Origin: Flavobacteriales bacterium UBA7325
GTDB taxonomy: Bacteria > Bacteroidota > Bacteroidia > Flavobacteriales_D > Crocinitomicaceae
Reading direction: 5' to 3'
Assembly: GCA_002471375.1 (NCBI GenBank)
Contig: DKPV01000028.1
Span: 50,726 to 61,177, forward strand
DNA: 10,452 bases
The position numbers were made by a program, and so were the translations under genes. Positions within the stretch are counted from its first letter, which is position 1; every line of letters begins with the position of its first letter. This document shows positions 1-6,933 of this stretch, piece after piece. The notes under the pieces were generated by a model, which had not been told where the DNA came from, ran no database searches, and saw only the letters and a program-made list of their open reading frames with translations.

Positions 1-425
1 AAATTGCTGAGCTTGGAATTTATCCAGCGGTGGATCCATTGGATTCAACGTCTCGAATCCTTACTCCAGAAATCGTTGGTGAAGAGCACTATGCATGCGC
101 TGAGCGTGTAAAAGTTACCCTTCAACGATACAAAGAGCTTTTAGATATTATCGCGATTCTAGGAATGGATGAATTGTCTGAAGAAGATAAATTAATCGTT
201 CACAGAGCACGTCGTGTACAACGTTTCTTATCTCAACCTTTCCACGTAGCAGAGCAGTTTACTGGTTTGCCGGGTGTGTTAGTTGATATCCAAGATACAA
301 TTAAAGCATTTAACGAAATTCTTGATGGTAAATACGATCAGTACCCTGAGGCAGCATTCAACCTTAAAGGTGGAATTGACGAGGTGATCGAAGCTGGAGA
401 GAAAATGTTGGCTGAAAACGCTTAA
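1..425 (+). CDS. atpD: F1Fo ATP synthase subunit beta, C-terminal part (5' end outside window)
   Basis: This is the last third or so of the catalytic beta subunit of F-type ATP synthase, which makes ATP on the cytoplasmic face of the inner membrane. The gene is cut by the window start; the first complete in-frame codon is at base 3 and the frame is open from the edge, so an apparent start at base 30 (a GTG) is internal. The visible part reads through the conserved VDPLDSTSRIL segment and the complete DELSEED motif at 168-188, the loop that contacts gamma and epsilon. It ends with the conserved helical C-terminal domain (RRVQRFLSQPFHVAEQFTG region). The Walker A and B motifs lie upstream of the window. 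atpC follows after 11 bases, so the two are co-transcribed and share the terminator at 748-782. The identification is essentially certain. Confidence 0.98.
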   Translation, partial: IAELGIYPAVDPLDSTSRILTPEIVGEEHYACAERVKVTLQRYKELLDIIAILGMDELSEEDKLIVHRARRVQRFLSQPFHVAEQFTGLPGVLVDIQDTIKAFNEILDGKYDQYPEAAFNLKGGIDEVIEAGEKMLAENA

Positions 426-436
426 TATAAAAGCAC

Positions 437-727
437 ATGCAATTAGAAATCATCACACCAGAAGCAGAAATTTTTTCAGGAGAAGCTGAAGCAGTTCAGT
501 TCCCAGGATTAAATGGTGGCTTCCAAGTGTTGTCAAATCACGCGCCGATTATCTCTGCATTGAGTAATGGTGTTGTCAAGGTGAACCTGGACAAAGCTTT
601 TGCTGAGTCAGATAACACAAGCGACATGATTAAAGTTGACAAATCAAATAAAAATGTCATTCGAATTGACATTAAAGGAGGTGTTATGGAAATGCTGAAC
701 AATAAAATTATTGTTCTTGCTGAGTAA
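437..727 (+). CDS. atpC: F1Fo ATP synthase subunit epsilon, short form
   Basis: Epsilon subunit of the F1 central stalk, coupling rotation to catalysis. The N-terminal beta-sandwich is recognisable: MQLEIITPEAEIFSGEAEAVQFPG, then the typical GGFQVLSNHAPIISAL segment around residues 28-42, and a closing strand pattern ending in KGGVMEMLNNKIIVLAE. At 96 residues it is much shorter than the roughly 130-140 residues usual in proteobacteria: the protein stops where the sandwich ends, so the C-terminal two-helix domain that can inhibit ATP hydrolysis is absent. Short epsilon subunits are, to my knowledge, common in Bacteroidota, so this is probably not a truncation artefact. A hydrophilic loop rich in D, K, N and S (about residues 54-73) sits before the last strands. 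The gene follows atpD by 11 bases and precedes a strong terminator. Confidence 0.95.
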   Translation: MQLEIITPEAEIFSGEAEAVQFPGLNGGFQVLSNHAPIISALSNGVVKVNLDKAFAESDNTSDMIKVDKSNKNVIRIDIKGGVMEMLNNKIIVLAE

Positions 728-747
728 CATGCTTTGAGCATAGATTG

Positions 748-782
748 AAAGAGGGATTTGGAAAACCATTTCCCTCTTTTTT
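748..782 (+). terminator. Intrinsic terminator of atpDC
   Basis: A perfect 9-bp stem, AAAGAGGGA (748-756) with TCCCTCTTT (771-779). After two T-T mismatches the stem continues as TGG/CCA around an AAAA loop. Six T residues at 777-782 follow directly. It lies 20 bases after the atpC stop and separates the ATP synthase genes from uppS. Confidence 0.92.
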
Positions 783-806
783 GTTAAACTACGTTAAGCT
801 CAAGCC

Positions 807-834
807 TTGTTTTAAGGGCATATACTAATGTTTG
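807..834 (+). promoter_or_regulatory. Possible Bacteroidota-type promoter for uppS-bamA-ompH operon
   Basis: A TTG at 807-809 is followed after 17 bases by AATGTTTG at 827-834, which matches the Bacteroidota -7 consensus TAnnTTTG except at its first base. It lies after the atpC terminator and about 30 bases before the uppS start, which is where a promoter is needed. The spacer is a little shorter than the usual 19-20 bases, so this is tentative. Confidence 0.35.
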
Positions 835-863
835 TTTATTTTCGTTATTAATTCTCAGTATAG

Positions 864-1610
864 ATGAGTCTTTTAGAAAAAATAAATCGTGATACGACTC
901 CAAAGCACATTGCCATCATAATGGATGGGAATGGTCGTTGGGCTCAACAACAAGGTGAAGAACGCTTGTTTGGGCACAACTTTGGCGTTGAGGCGGTTCG
1001 TGAAACTCTGAAAGCAGCTCAAGATATGAATGTGGAGCATCTAACGCTCTACGCATTTTCAACTGAAAATTGGAGTCGACCGAAGGAGGAAGTTGATGGC
1101 TTGATGGATTTATTAATAAAGACAATTGGAAACGAAGTAGAGGAGTTGCACAACAGTAATGTTGTAATTACCACTATTGGAAATACTTCTGGACTTCCTG
1201 AATCTTGCCAAAAAGAACTTCGTGATGCCTACGAAACAACAAAGAATAATTCAGGAATCAATTTGATTTTAGCGCTGAACTATAGTGCTAAATGGGAATT
1301 GACAAATGCAACACGAGAAATTGCACGTCTGGTAGCTGCCAAAGAAATTGGCCTGGATGATGTCAATGATGATTTGATTTCAGATCATCTCTCAACCAAA
1401 GGAATTCCAGACCCGGAATTGTTGATACGCACAAGCGGTGAAAATAGAGTAAGTAATTTCTTACTTTGGCAAATCGCCTATTCAGAATTTCATTTTACGG
1501 AAATACTATGGCCAGACTTTGGAAGAGAAGATTTATATAAAGCAGTACTTGATTACCAATCGCGGGAACGTAGGTTCGGTATGGTTTCTGCTCAAATTGA
1601 AAAGAGCTGA
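864..1610 (+). CDS. uppS: Isoprenyl transferase / (di-trans,poly-cis)-undecaprenyl diphosphate synthase
   Basis: Cytoplasmic cis-prenyltransferase that condenses farnesyl diphosphate with isopentenyl diphosphate units to make undecaprenyl diphosphate, the lipid carrier for peptidoglycan and O-antigen. The length (248 residues) is normal. The N-terminal signature HIAIIMDGNGRWA contains the catalytic/Mg-binding Asp21. YAFSTENWSRP (residues 63-73) and the C-terminal block from DPELLIRTSGE (183-193) through RVSNFLLWQ to the YSEFHFTEILWPDF segment carry the diphosphate-binding Arg and Ser residues (R189, R195, S197). The central motif that is NYGGR in E. coli reads NYSAK here (139-143), a small deviation that keeps a basic residue. 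The chosen ATG puts the HIAII signature at residue 15, as is usual. No Shine-Dalgarno is present, in keeping with Bacteroidota. The stop TGA overlaps the bamA ATG by one base, implying translational coupling. Confidence 0.97.
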   Translation: MSLLEKINRDTTPKHIAIIMDGNGRWAQQQGEERLFGHNFGVEAVRETLKAAQDMNVEHLTLYAFSTENWSRPKEEVDGLMDLLIKTIGNEVEELHNSNVVITTIGNTSGLPESCQKELRDAYETTKNNSGINLILALNYSAKWELTNATREIARLVAAKEIGLDDVNDDLISDHLSTKGIPDPELLIRTSGENRVSNFLLWQIAYSEFHFTEILWPDFGREDLYKAVLDYQSRERRFGMVSAQIEKS

Positions 1611-4183
1611 TGATGTTTAGACGATTTTTAATGCTCCTAGTGATGTCTTGCCTGACCGTAATGGTGAATGCACAGGACTCAGCGGGTGTTCAAGGGATAG
1701 GGGATTTTTATATTAATTACCTCGACCCTCAACAATATGAAGTTGGGCCTATCCGCGTGGAGGGAGCAGAGAATTTTGATCATAACGCAATTAAGCTAAT
1801 CGCCGGTTTAAGACCTGGTTCGACGATAACTTTGCCAGGCGAAAAGATTTCAAAAGCAATCAGAAACCTTTGGGATGAAGGCCTTTTCTCTGATGTTGAA
1901 GTGCTAGCTGAAAAAGAAATTGCGGGAGTTATTTATTTAGTGATTAAGCTTAAACCTCGTCCGAAACTATCTCGATTTAAATTCACAGGCGTTAATAAAC
2001 GTGAGGCGGATAAAATCCGAGAAGAGATCAACTTATTCTCTGGGAAGACAATTACTGAGAACTTAATATTTGCAACTGAAAGTAGAATCAGAGGTTTTTA
2101 CAGAGAGAAGGGGTATTATTCTATCAACGTGAACATCTCCAGATCTCCAGATCCTTTGATGAATAACTCCGAAGTTTTCTCCATTAATGTTGAGAAGAAT
2201 GCCCGAGTAAAAATTGGAAAAATTAATATCGAGAGTCAGGAATCAATTAAAGTTTGGAAGTTGAAGATGGCCATGAAGGATACGAAGCAAAAGGCTTTCT
2301 GGAGATTCTTCAAGAGATCGAAATTTTCTGAATCGGCTTATGACCGAGATAAACTTGCTCTTATAGAAAAATACAATGCTATTGGATTGAGAGATGCTGA
2401 AGTAAGTTCGGATACTGTTTATCTCGCTGATAGTAAAAACCTTCACATTGATATAAATATCGATGAAGGCCAACCTTACTATTTTGGTGATATCGAGTGG
2501 GTTGGGAATACAAAGTTTAGATCTAGCTTGCTTGATACAGTTCTCGGTATACAACGAGGAGATGCATACAACAAGTCTTTATTAGATCAGCGTCTATTTA
2601 TGAGTCCAGATTCACGTGATATATCTTCATTGTATATGGACCGCGGATACTTATTCTTTCAGATAATACCTGTTGAGACTTCGGTAATTGATAATCACAT
2701 CAGCTACCAAATGAGAATCATTGAAGGAAAACAGGCTCGAATTAGAAGAATCATTATCAAGGGGAACACAAAAACGAATGATTATGTGATTCGCCGCGAG
2801 ATCAGAACTAAGCCCGGTGATTTGTTTAACAGAAACGATATCATCAGAACTCAAAGAGAGCTTGCGCAGTTAGGATATTTTGATGAGCAGGCTTTTCAAG
2901 TTAACCCGATTCCAAATCCACAAGATGGTACGGTAGATATCGAGTACATCGTTGCTGAAAAATCTTCTGATCAGATTGAACTTTCAGGAGGATATGGTGG
3001 AGCCGGAGTAAATGGTTCAGGTGGACGATTAATTGGAACACTTGGATTGACATTTAACAACTTCAGTATAAAAAACATTTTTAAGAAAGGTGCCTGGACC
3101 CCGCTACCTGGTGGAGATGGACAGAGACTTTCGATCCGCGCTCAGACCAATGGTCGATTCTATCAAGGATATAACTTTTCGTTTTCAGAACCATGGATGG
3201 GTGGAAAGAAACCAAATTCATTCTCATTGTGGATGAACCATACGGCTCTTTCGCAAAATGGATTAGTTAAGACAAATCCAGATTACAAAGGATTAGCAAT
3301 TACAGGTGTAGGCGTTGGTCTTGGGAGAAGAAAGAAATGGCCGGATGATTATTTTCAAGCATACTATGAGTTAAGCTACAAGTATTATGATGTAGTTGAT
3401 GATGCTCGATTCGGAATCTTTACTGATGGGTATGCGAATGATATAAGCTTAAAATACCTCTTACAACGTAGTTCGGTCAGCTCGCCAATTTATCCGCAAG
3501 GAGGATCTAATATCAAATTTACTGCGAATGGAACACTTCCTTATTCGTACTTTGACGGGGTAGATGATTATACGGGCTACTCTCCGCAAGAGCGATACAA
3601 GTATCTCGAGTATTATAAGTTGAAATTGACTGGTGAATGGTACTTGCCACTTACAGCAGATAATAAGCTTATCCTAATGCCTCGTTTTGGGTTCGGTTTC
3701 ATGGGTGCGTATAGCGCGTCTAAAGGATTGACACCATTCGATAGGTTCTATATGGGTGGAAGTGGATTGACAGGTGTTAACCAAATCGGAGGTCGTGAGA
3801 TTATTGCCATGCGTGGTTACGAAGACAATGCGTTGAGTTCTGTAAATGGAGATCCATTAATTGCTAAGTATACGCTAGAGTTACGTTATCCGATCTCACT
3901 AAATCCTTCTGCAACTTTCTATGTTTTGGCTTTTGCTGAAGCCGGAAATACTTATCCATCATTTAAGAAGTTCAATCCATTTAATGTGAAAAGGACAGCA
4001 GGAATTGGAATAAGAGTGTTCTTGCCTATGTTTGGTATGCTAGGCTTAGATTATGGTTTAGGATTTGATAATCTTGATTCTTGGTCATCTGGATTTAACA
4101 GTGCCGCCGATCAACAAGTGACGAGAGATGGCTTCTATCCGAAGTTGAATTTCACGATTGGTATGAACCTCGGAGAACTATAA
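1610..4183 (+). CDS. bamA: Outer membrane protein assembly factor BamA (Omp85 family)
   Basis: Core of the beta-barrel assembly machine, which folds and inserts outer-membrane proteins. It has a signal peptide (MMFRRF, then a hydrophobic run, likely cleaved after VNA at residue 21). Five POTRA domains fit residues of roughly 44-118, 119-198, 199-288, 289-375 and 376-452, with recognisable elements such as GLRPG, the EGLFSDVEV-type segment, and RRIIIKGNTKTNDYVIRREI of POTRA5. The barrel spans about 455-857: it opens with the glycine-rich GGYGGAGV segment, and AMRGYEDN (733-740) corresponds to the conserved VRGF/Y loop-6 motif. The length of 857 is normal for Bacteroidota. The C-terminus reads FTIGMNLGEL, so the final residue is not aromatic. 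A second ATG at 1613 could also serve as start with no functional difference. The start overlaps the uppS stop by one base; ompH follows after 63 bases. Confidence 0.97.
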   Translation: MMFRRFLMLLVMSCLTVMVNAQDSAGVQGIGDFYINYLDPQQYEVGPIRVEGAENFDHNAIKLIAGLRPGSTITLPGEKISKAIRNLWDEGLFSDVEVLAEKEIAGVIYLVIKLKPRPKLSRFKFTGVNKREADKIREEINLFSGKTITENLIFATESRIRGFYREKGYYSINVNISRSPDPLMNNSEVFSINVEKNARVKIGKINIESQESIKVWKLKMAMKDTKQKAFWRFFKRSKFSESAYDRDKLALIEKYNAIGLRDAEVSSDTVYLADSKNLHIDINIDEGQPYYFGDIEWVGNTKFRSSLLDTVLGIQRGDAYNKSLLDQRLFMSPDSRDISSLYMDRGYLFFQIIPVETSVIDNHISYQMRIIEGKQARIRRIIIKGNTKTNDYVIRREIRTKPGDLFNRNDIIRTQRELAQLGYFDEQAFQVNPIPNPQDGTVDIEYIVAEKSSDQIELSGGYGGAGVNGSGGRLIGTLGLTFNNFSIKNIFKKGAWTPLPGGDGQRLSIRAQTNGRFYQGYNFSFSEPWMGGKKPNSFSLWMNHTALSQNGLVKTNPDYKGLAITGVGVGLGRRKKWPDDYFQAYYELSYKYYDVVDDARFGIFTDGYANDISLKYLLQRSSVSSPIYPQGGSNIKFTANGTLPYSYFDGVDDYTGYSPQERYKYLEYYKLKLTGEWYLPLTADNKLILMPRFGFGFMGAYSASKGLTPFDRFYMGGSGLTGVNQIGGREIIAMRGYEDNALSSVNGDPLIAKYTLELRYPISLNPSATFYVLAFAEAGNTYPSFKKFNPFNVKRTAGIGIRVFLPMFGMLGLDYGLGFDNLDSWSSGFNSAADQQVTRDGFYPKLNFTIGMNLGEL

Positions 4184-4215
4184 TAATTAGCGTCATTAAC
4201 AATAAATGTGTTAAA

Positions 4216-4232
4216 TTCGCCGTTCGGCTGAA
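4216..4232 (+). promoter_or_regulatory. Intercistronic hairpin before first ompH
   Basis: TTC-GCC (4216-4221) can pair with GGC-T-GAA (4226-4232), giving six pairs with one bulged T and a GTTC loop. An A-rich leader of 14 bases (AAAAAGAAATAAGTC type) separates it from the ompH start. There is no U-tract, so it is not an intrinsic terminator. It might act in mRNA processing, stability or translation; this is inference. A similar arrangement precedes the second ompH. Confidence 0.35.
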
Positions 4233-4246
4233 AAAAGAAATAAGTC

Positions 4247-4756
4247 ATGAAAGCATTAATTCTAGCCCTAACATTGATTCTTGGCACAGGGTTTGCCAAT
4301 AGTCAGAAGTATGCATATATAGATTCAGATTTTATTCTGAATGAAATGCCAGAGTATGCAGCTGCGAAAGAAAAGTTGGATAAATTGGCAGATCGCTGGA
4401 CAAAGGACATCGAACAACGGTACGAGATCCTGCGTCAAAAGAAAGAAAACTTTGCTCGAGAAGAAGTACTGCTTCCAGCTGAGGAGAAAAAGAAGCGAAA
4501 AGAGGAGATTGATAAATTGGAAACGGAGGCGATGCAAATGCAGAAAGTGCGTTTCGGCGTCAAAGGTGATTATTTCAACAAACGAAAAGAACTCATTAAG
4601 CCAATCCAAGATAAAATCTACGATGCGATGCAGATTATAGCTTCGAAGCGATCTTATGCGATGGTATTCGATAAGGCAAACCAAAGTAATTTGATCTATG
4701 CCGATCCGAAATACGATATCAGTAAGATGGTGTTAAAAGAGGTAAAAAAGAAGTAG
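4247..4756 (+). CDS. OmpH/Skp-family periplasmic chaperone (first paralogue)
   Basis: Periplasmic chaperone of the OmpH/Skp family, which holds unfolded outer-membrane proteins in transit to BamA. A signal peptide (MKALILALTLILGTGFANS, likely cleaved before Q20) is followed by the family opening KYAYIDSDFILNEMPEY. A long, highly charged helical stretch from about residue 38 to 125, rich in K, E and Q, would form the tentacle-like coiled coil. The closing beta element is SYAMVFDKANQSNLIYADPKYDIS, typical of the Bacteroidota members. At 169 residues it has normal length. It lies directly after bamA, its functional partner, and before a second paralogue. Strongly biased A-rich codons create long shadow frames on both strands here. 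Confidence 0.93.
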   Translation: MKALILALTLILGTGFANSQKYAYIDSDFILNEMPEYAAAKEKLDKLADRWTKDIEQRYEILRQKKENFAREEVLLPAEEKKKRKEEIDKLETEAMQMQKVRFGVKGDYFNKRKELIKPIQDKIYDAMQIIASKRSYAMVFDKANQSNLIYADPKYDISKMVLKEVKKK

Positions 4757-4794
4757 GGGACTACTAGAGATTAAAAAGTAAACTAGAAACAAAT

Positions 4795-4812
4795 GCTCGA
4801 CCTTATTCGAGC
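4795..4812 (+). promoter_or_regulatory. Intercistronic hairpin before second ompH
   Basis: A perfect 6-bp inverted repeat, GCTCGA (4795-4800) and TCGAGC (4807-4812), with the loop CCTTAT. It is followed by an A-rich stretch of 17 bases leading to the second ompH start. No U-tract follows, so termination is unlikely. Its position relative to the start is nearly the same as that of the hairpin before the first ompH. A role in transcript processing or translation is inferred only. Confidence 0.4.
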
Positions 4813-4829
4813 GGATTTAAAAAAGAAAG

Positions 4830-5348
4830 ATGAAAAGATTATTATTAATAGTATGTTTAGTTGTCGGTGCAGGATCTGCAATGGCACAATCGTCAATAGG
4901 TCACGTAGATTCTCAAGCATTATTGGATACATTACCGTCACGTAAAGCGGCGTTGAAAGATTTTCAAGAGTTCGAATATGCGGGGATGGTAGAGCTTCAA
5001 GAAATGGAAGCGGATTTACAATCTGCTGCAACAACATTGGAAGGGAAATGGCAATCATTGTCTCCCGTGATGCAAAAAATTGAACAAGAAAAGTTGCAAA
5101 AGAAGCAAGCTGCTTTGGTAGCAAGAGATGAATCTTTTAAGCAAGAATTACAAGCATACTCAGCAGAGTTGAATGCTCCAATTCTTTCAATGGTTCAAGA
5201 AGCTGTTCAAAATGTAGCTGCTAAGAATAAAATGGATTACGTTATGGATGCGACTACGCTTCTAGTGGCGAATGGTAAAGATATTACTGATGAAGTGATC
5301 ACAGAGCTTCTAAAATTAGACGCTGCAGCATCTGCAGGGACGAACTAA
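4830..5348 (+). CDS. OmpH/Skp-family periplasmic chaperone (second paralogue)
   Basis: Second OmpH/Skp-type chaperone. The signal peptide MKRLLLIVCLVVGAGSAMA has a clear AMA cleavage site before Q20. The mature protein opens with SSIGHVDSQALLDTLPSRKAA, the family's N-terminal strand and helix start. It continues as a Q/E/K-rich, probably coiled-coil region (about 40-125) and closes with KMDYVMDATTLLVANGKDITDEV, the C-terminal strand and helix typical of the family. It has 172 residues. It differs from the first paralogue by a less basic, alanine- and glutamine-rich coil, so the two may serve different clients or form different trimers; that is inference. It is the last gene before a strong terminator, and the gap to the first ompH is 73 bases with a hairpin in it. 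Confidence 0.93.
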   Translation: MKRLLLIVCLVVGAGSAMAQSSIGHVDSQALLDTLPSRKAALKDFQEFEYAGMVELQEMEADLQSAATTLEGKWQSLSPVMQKIEQEKLQKKQAALVARDESFKQELQAYSAELNAPILSMVQEAVQNVAAKNKMDYVMDATTLLVANGKDITDEVITELLKLDAAASAGTN

Positions 5349-5370
5349 GAACAAAATATATTTAATAGGA

Positions 5371-5399
5371 AAAGCACTCGATTGTTCGAGTGCTTTTTT
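5371..5399 (+). terminator. Intrinsic terminator of uppS-bamA-ompH-ompH operon
   Basis: A perfect 8-bp stem, GCACTCGA (5374-5381) with TCGAGTGC (5386-5393), and the loop TTGT. The stem is extended by AAA/TTT and followed by six T residues (5394-5399). It lies 22 bases after the second ompH stop and ends the operon before murI. Confidence 0.93.
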
Positions 5400-5407
5400 G
5401 TTGCTCT

Positions 5408-5415
5408 TAAGTTTG
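5408..5415 (+). promoter_or_regulatory. Candidate -7 promoter element for murI
   Basis: TAAGTTTG matches the Bacteroidota -7 consensus TAnnTTTG exactly and is followed by CA, a common continuation. It sits just after the upstream terminator and about 50 bases before murI. A TTG at 5382-5384 could serve as the -33 element, but the 23-base spacer is longer than usual and it lies in the terminator loop. Confidence 0.45.
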
Positions 5416-5466
5416 CAGCAGTATGATATGAAATCGAGAGAAGAACAAAATCATTACCTTTAACCT

Positions 5467-6285
5467 ATGCAACCAATAGGCGTTTTTGATTCTGGATATG
5501 GAGGCCTCACAATTCTAAAAGATTTGAGGGAACGCCTTCCTGAATATGATTATCTCTATTTAGGCGATAATGCACGTGCACCATACGGAACACAGTCATT
5601 CGATGTTGTATATGAGTTCACCTTACAGGCGGTGAAAGAATTGTTTAGTCGAGGATGTGAATTGGTGATCGTAGCATGTAATACGGCATCAGCGAAAGCA
5701 CTTCGATCTATACAGCAGAATGATCTTCCACATATAGCGCCGAACAAAAGAGTTCTAGGTGTGATTCGTCCAAGCGCTGAAATTGTCGGTGACTTTAGTT
5801 CCTCTCGTACCATCGGAGTTCTAGCAACGCAAGGAACGGTTCAGTCTGAATCCTATGTGATTGAGATAAATAATTTTGCACCTGATTGTACTGTCTATCA
5901 GCAAGCGTGTCCTCTTTGGGTTCCACTCATTGAAAATAATGAGTTCGATTCTCATGCGGGAAGAGAGTTTATTCGAAATGATGTGAATGCGCTATTGTCT
6001 CAAAATGAAAATATAGATACGATAGTCTTGGGTTGTACCCATTATCCTGTCTTAAAAGATTATATCGAGAGTATTCTACCTGATTCTGTGAAAGTGGTTG
6101 CGCAAGGATCAATCGTTGCAGATAGTCTGGCGGATTATCTTATTCGCCACCCGGAAATGGAAGAAAGATGCACAAAAAAAGGGCAGCTTCATTTCCTTAC
6201 CTCTGAAAGTCCTGAAGAGTTTGATATAAATGCCTCTAAGTACTTGGGGATTGATATCCATTCCGAGCACATTATTTTACAATAG
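5467..6285 (+). CDS. murI: Glutamate racemase
   Basis: Cofactor-independent racemase that converts L-glutamate to the D-glutamate used by MurD in peptidoglycan synthesis, in the cytoplasm. The fold's signatures are all present: GVFDSGYGGLTIL with catalytic-site Asp8-Ser9, the PYG loop at 39-41, VACNTAS with the first catalytic Cys71, and VLGCTHYP with the second catalytic Cys190 followed by His192. The segment ACPLWVPLIE (147-156) is another family landmark. The length of 272 is normal. The start places the FDSG motif at residues 7-10, as expected. It lies immediately after the ompH operon, an order I know from flavobacterial genomes, but with its own likely promoter after the terminator. The C-terminal 30 or so residues are more variable. 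Confidence 0.97.
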   Translation: MQPIGVFDSGYGGLTILKDLRERLPEYDYLYLGDNARAPYGTQSFDVVYEFTLQAVKELFSRGCELVIVACNTASAKALRSIQQNDLPHIAPNKRVLGVIRPSAEIVGDFSSSRTIGVLATQGTVQSESYVIEINNFAPDCTVYQQACPLWVPLIENNEFDSHAGREFIRNDVNALLSQNENIDTIVLGCTHYPVLKDYIESILPDSVKVVAQGSIVADSLADYLIRHPEMEERCTKKGQLHFLTSESPEEFDINASKYLGIDIHSEHIILQ

Positions 6286-6435
6286 TAAAAAAAAAGGTGA
6301 AATTATTAACTAATGCAACCTCCCGTGCATCCTTTTCTTCAAGTCATGCGTCTAGCCATGGAACGAACAAAGATAAATGTGTATTTTTGCAAAAGCGACT
6401 GGTAAAATCAGTACAAATTAATTAATTACTATTAC
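6286..6435. other. Intergenic region between murI and exported-protein gene
   Basis: This 150-base gap starts with a run of nine A residues (6287-6295). It then holds a weak inverted repeat, ATGCA (6313-6317) and TGCAT (6326-6330), followed by a pyrimidine-rich tract (CCTTTTCTTC). This could be a poor terminator for murI but has only five base pairs. The promoter-like element at 6382-6389 lies in its right half. An open frame of 30 codons at 6313-6405 shows no family resemblance and is not called. Confidence 0.4.
6382..6389 (+). promoter_or_regulatory. Candidate -7 promoter element for exported-protein/T9SS operon
   Basis: TATTTTTG is an exact TAnnTTTG match followed by CA, the form often seen in Flavobacteriia. 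It lies 46 bases before the start of the 161-residue protein. No convincing TTG appears at the -33 position, so the call rests on the -7 element and location. Confidence 0.5.
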
Positions 6436-6921
6436 ATGAAAAGATTACTTTTTATTGGGTTTCTTCTACTTGGAATGACAAGTATGGCAAACTCTGAAAT
6501 TATCCAAACTGTCCTGACCAGTGTGAATGATCTTGAGCCGGCTGAAGAATGGCAAGTCTATAACACTTATGATGGGGTTAAAGTTGAATATCGTCTTGCA
6601 AGATGTGGAGATGGTGTTGAATTGCGTGAACAAAATTTGTTGTTGTTTAAATTTACAAACACAACGAATGAGTCTAAATCGATTTCATGGACAATGAAAA
6701 TGTTCAGAGATGGAGAATGCTATAACTGTCATCGTATAGAACGTGATGAGTATAAGCATACAATCAACCTTGCGGCGAATGAGTCAATTGAAGGTGATTG
6801 CAGTGTTGAGACAATCAGAAATCAAGCGTTGAGTACCCATGACAATTACATCAAGCATGTACCTGGAATGGCAAATACGAGACTTACAAATTTTGAACTA
6901 ATTGACGTAACTGTCCGCTAA
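6436..6921 (+). CDS. Exported protein of unknown function, 161 residues
   Basis: I do not recognise this family with confidence. A signal peptide is clear (MKRLLFIGFLLLGMTSMANS, cleavage near residue 20), so the mature protein of about 140 residues is periplasmic or outside. The body alternates short polar and hydrophobic strands (YDGVKVEYRLARC, NLLLFKFTNTTN, KSISWTMKMF, KHTINLAANESIEGDC). This is the pattern of a compact beta-sandwich, with NLAANESIEG resembling a strand turn seen in immunoglobulin-like folds. Four cysteines (57, 95, 98, 122) could form two disulfides. CYNCH at 95-99 formally matches the haem c motif, but nothing else suggests a cytochrome. There is no T9SS C-terminal domain. 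The start of the large T9SS protein follows after 12 bases, so the two are probably one transcript and may be functionally linked. Confidence 0.85.
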   Translation: MKRLLFIGFLLLGMTSMANSEIIQTVLTSVNDLEPAEEWQVYNTYDGVKVEYRLARCGDGVELREQNLLLFKFTNTTNESKSISWTMKMFRDGECYNCHRIERDEYKHTINLAANESIEGDCSVETIRNQALSTHDNYIKHVPGMANTRLTNFELIDVTVR

Positions 6922-6933
6922 ACCACTACTGAA

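Noticed and set aside
4325..4684. A 119-codon open frame on the minus strand and a 99-codon plus-strand frame (4341-4640) inside the first ompH
   Set aside because: They follow from the A/G-rich codons of the coiled coil. The translations are low-complexity (Leu/Phe/Ser-rich or Arg/Lys-rich), and ompH itself has clear family motifs.
4783..5124. Minus-strand open frame of 113 codons across the start of the second ompH
   Set aside because: It overlaps a well-supported chaperone gene, has no recognisable motif, and would run against the operon and over its hairpin.
6313..6405. A 30-codon open frame starting MQPPVHPFLQ in the murI downstream gap
   Set aside because: It is short, has no helix or motif, and it overlaps the promoter-like element at 6382-6389, so a chance frame is more likely.
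6718..6732. CYNCH (CxxCH) in the 161-residue exported protein as a haem c-binding site
   Set aside because: The surrounding sequence is strand-like with no cytochrome c fold or distal Met ligand context. Two further cysteines nearby make disulfides more likely.
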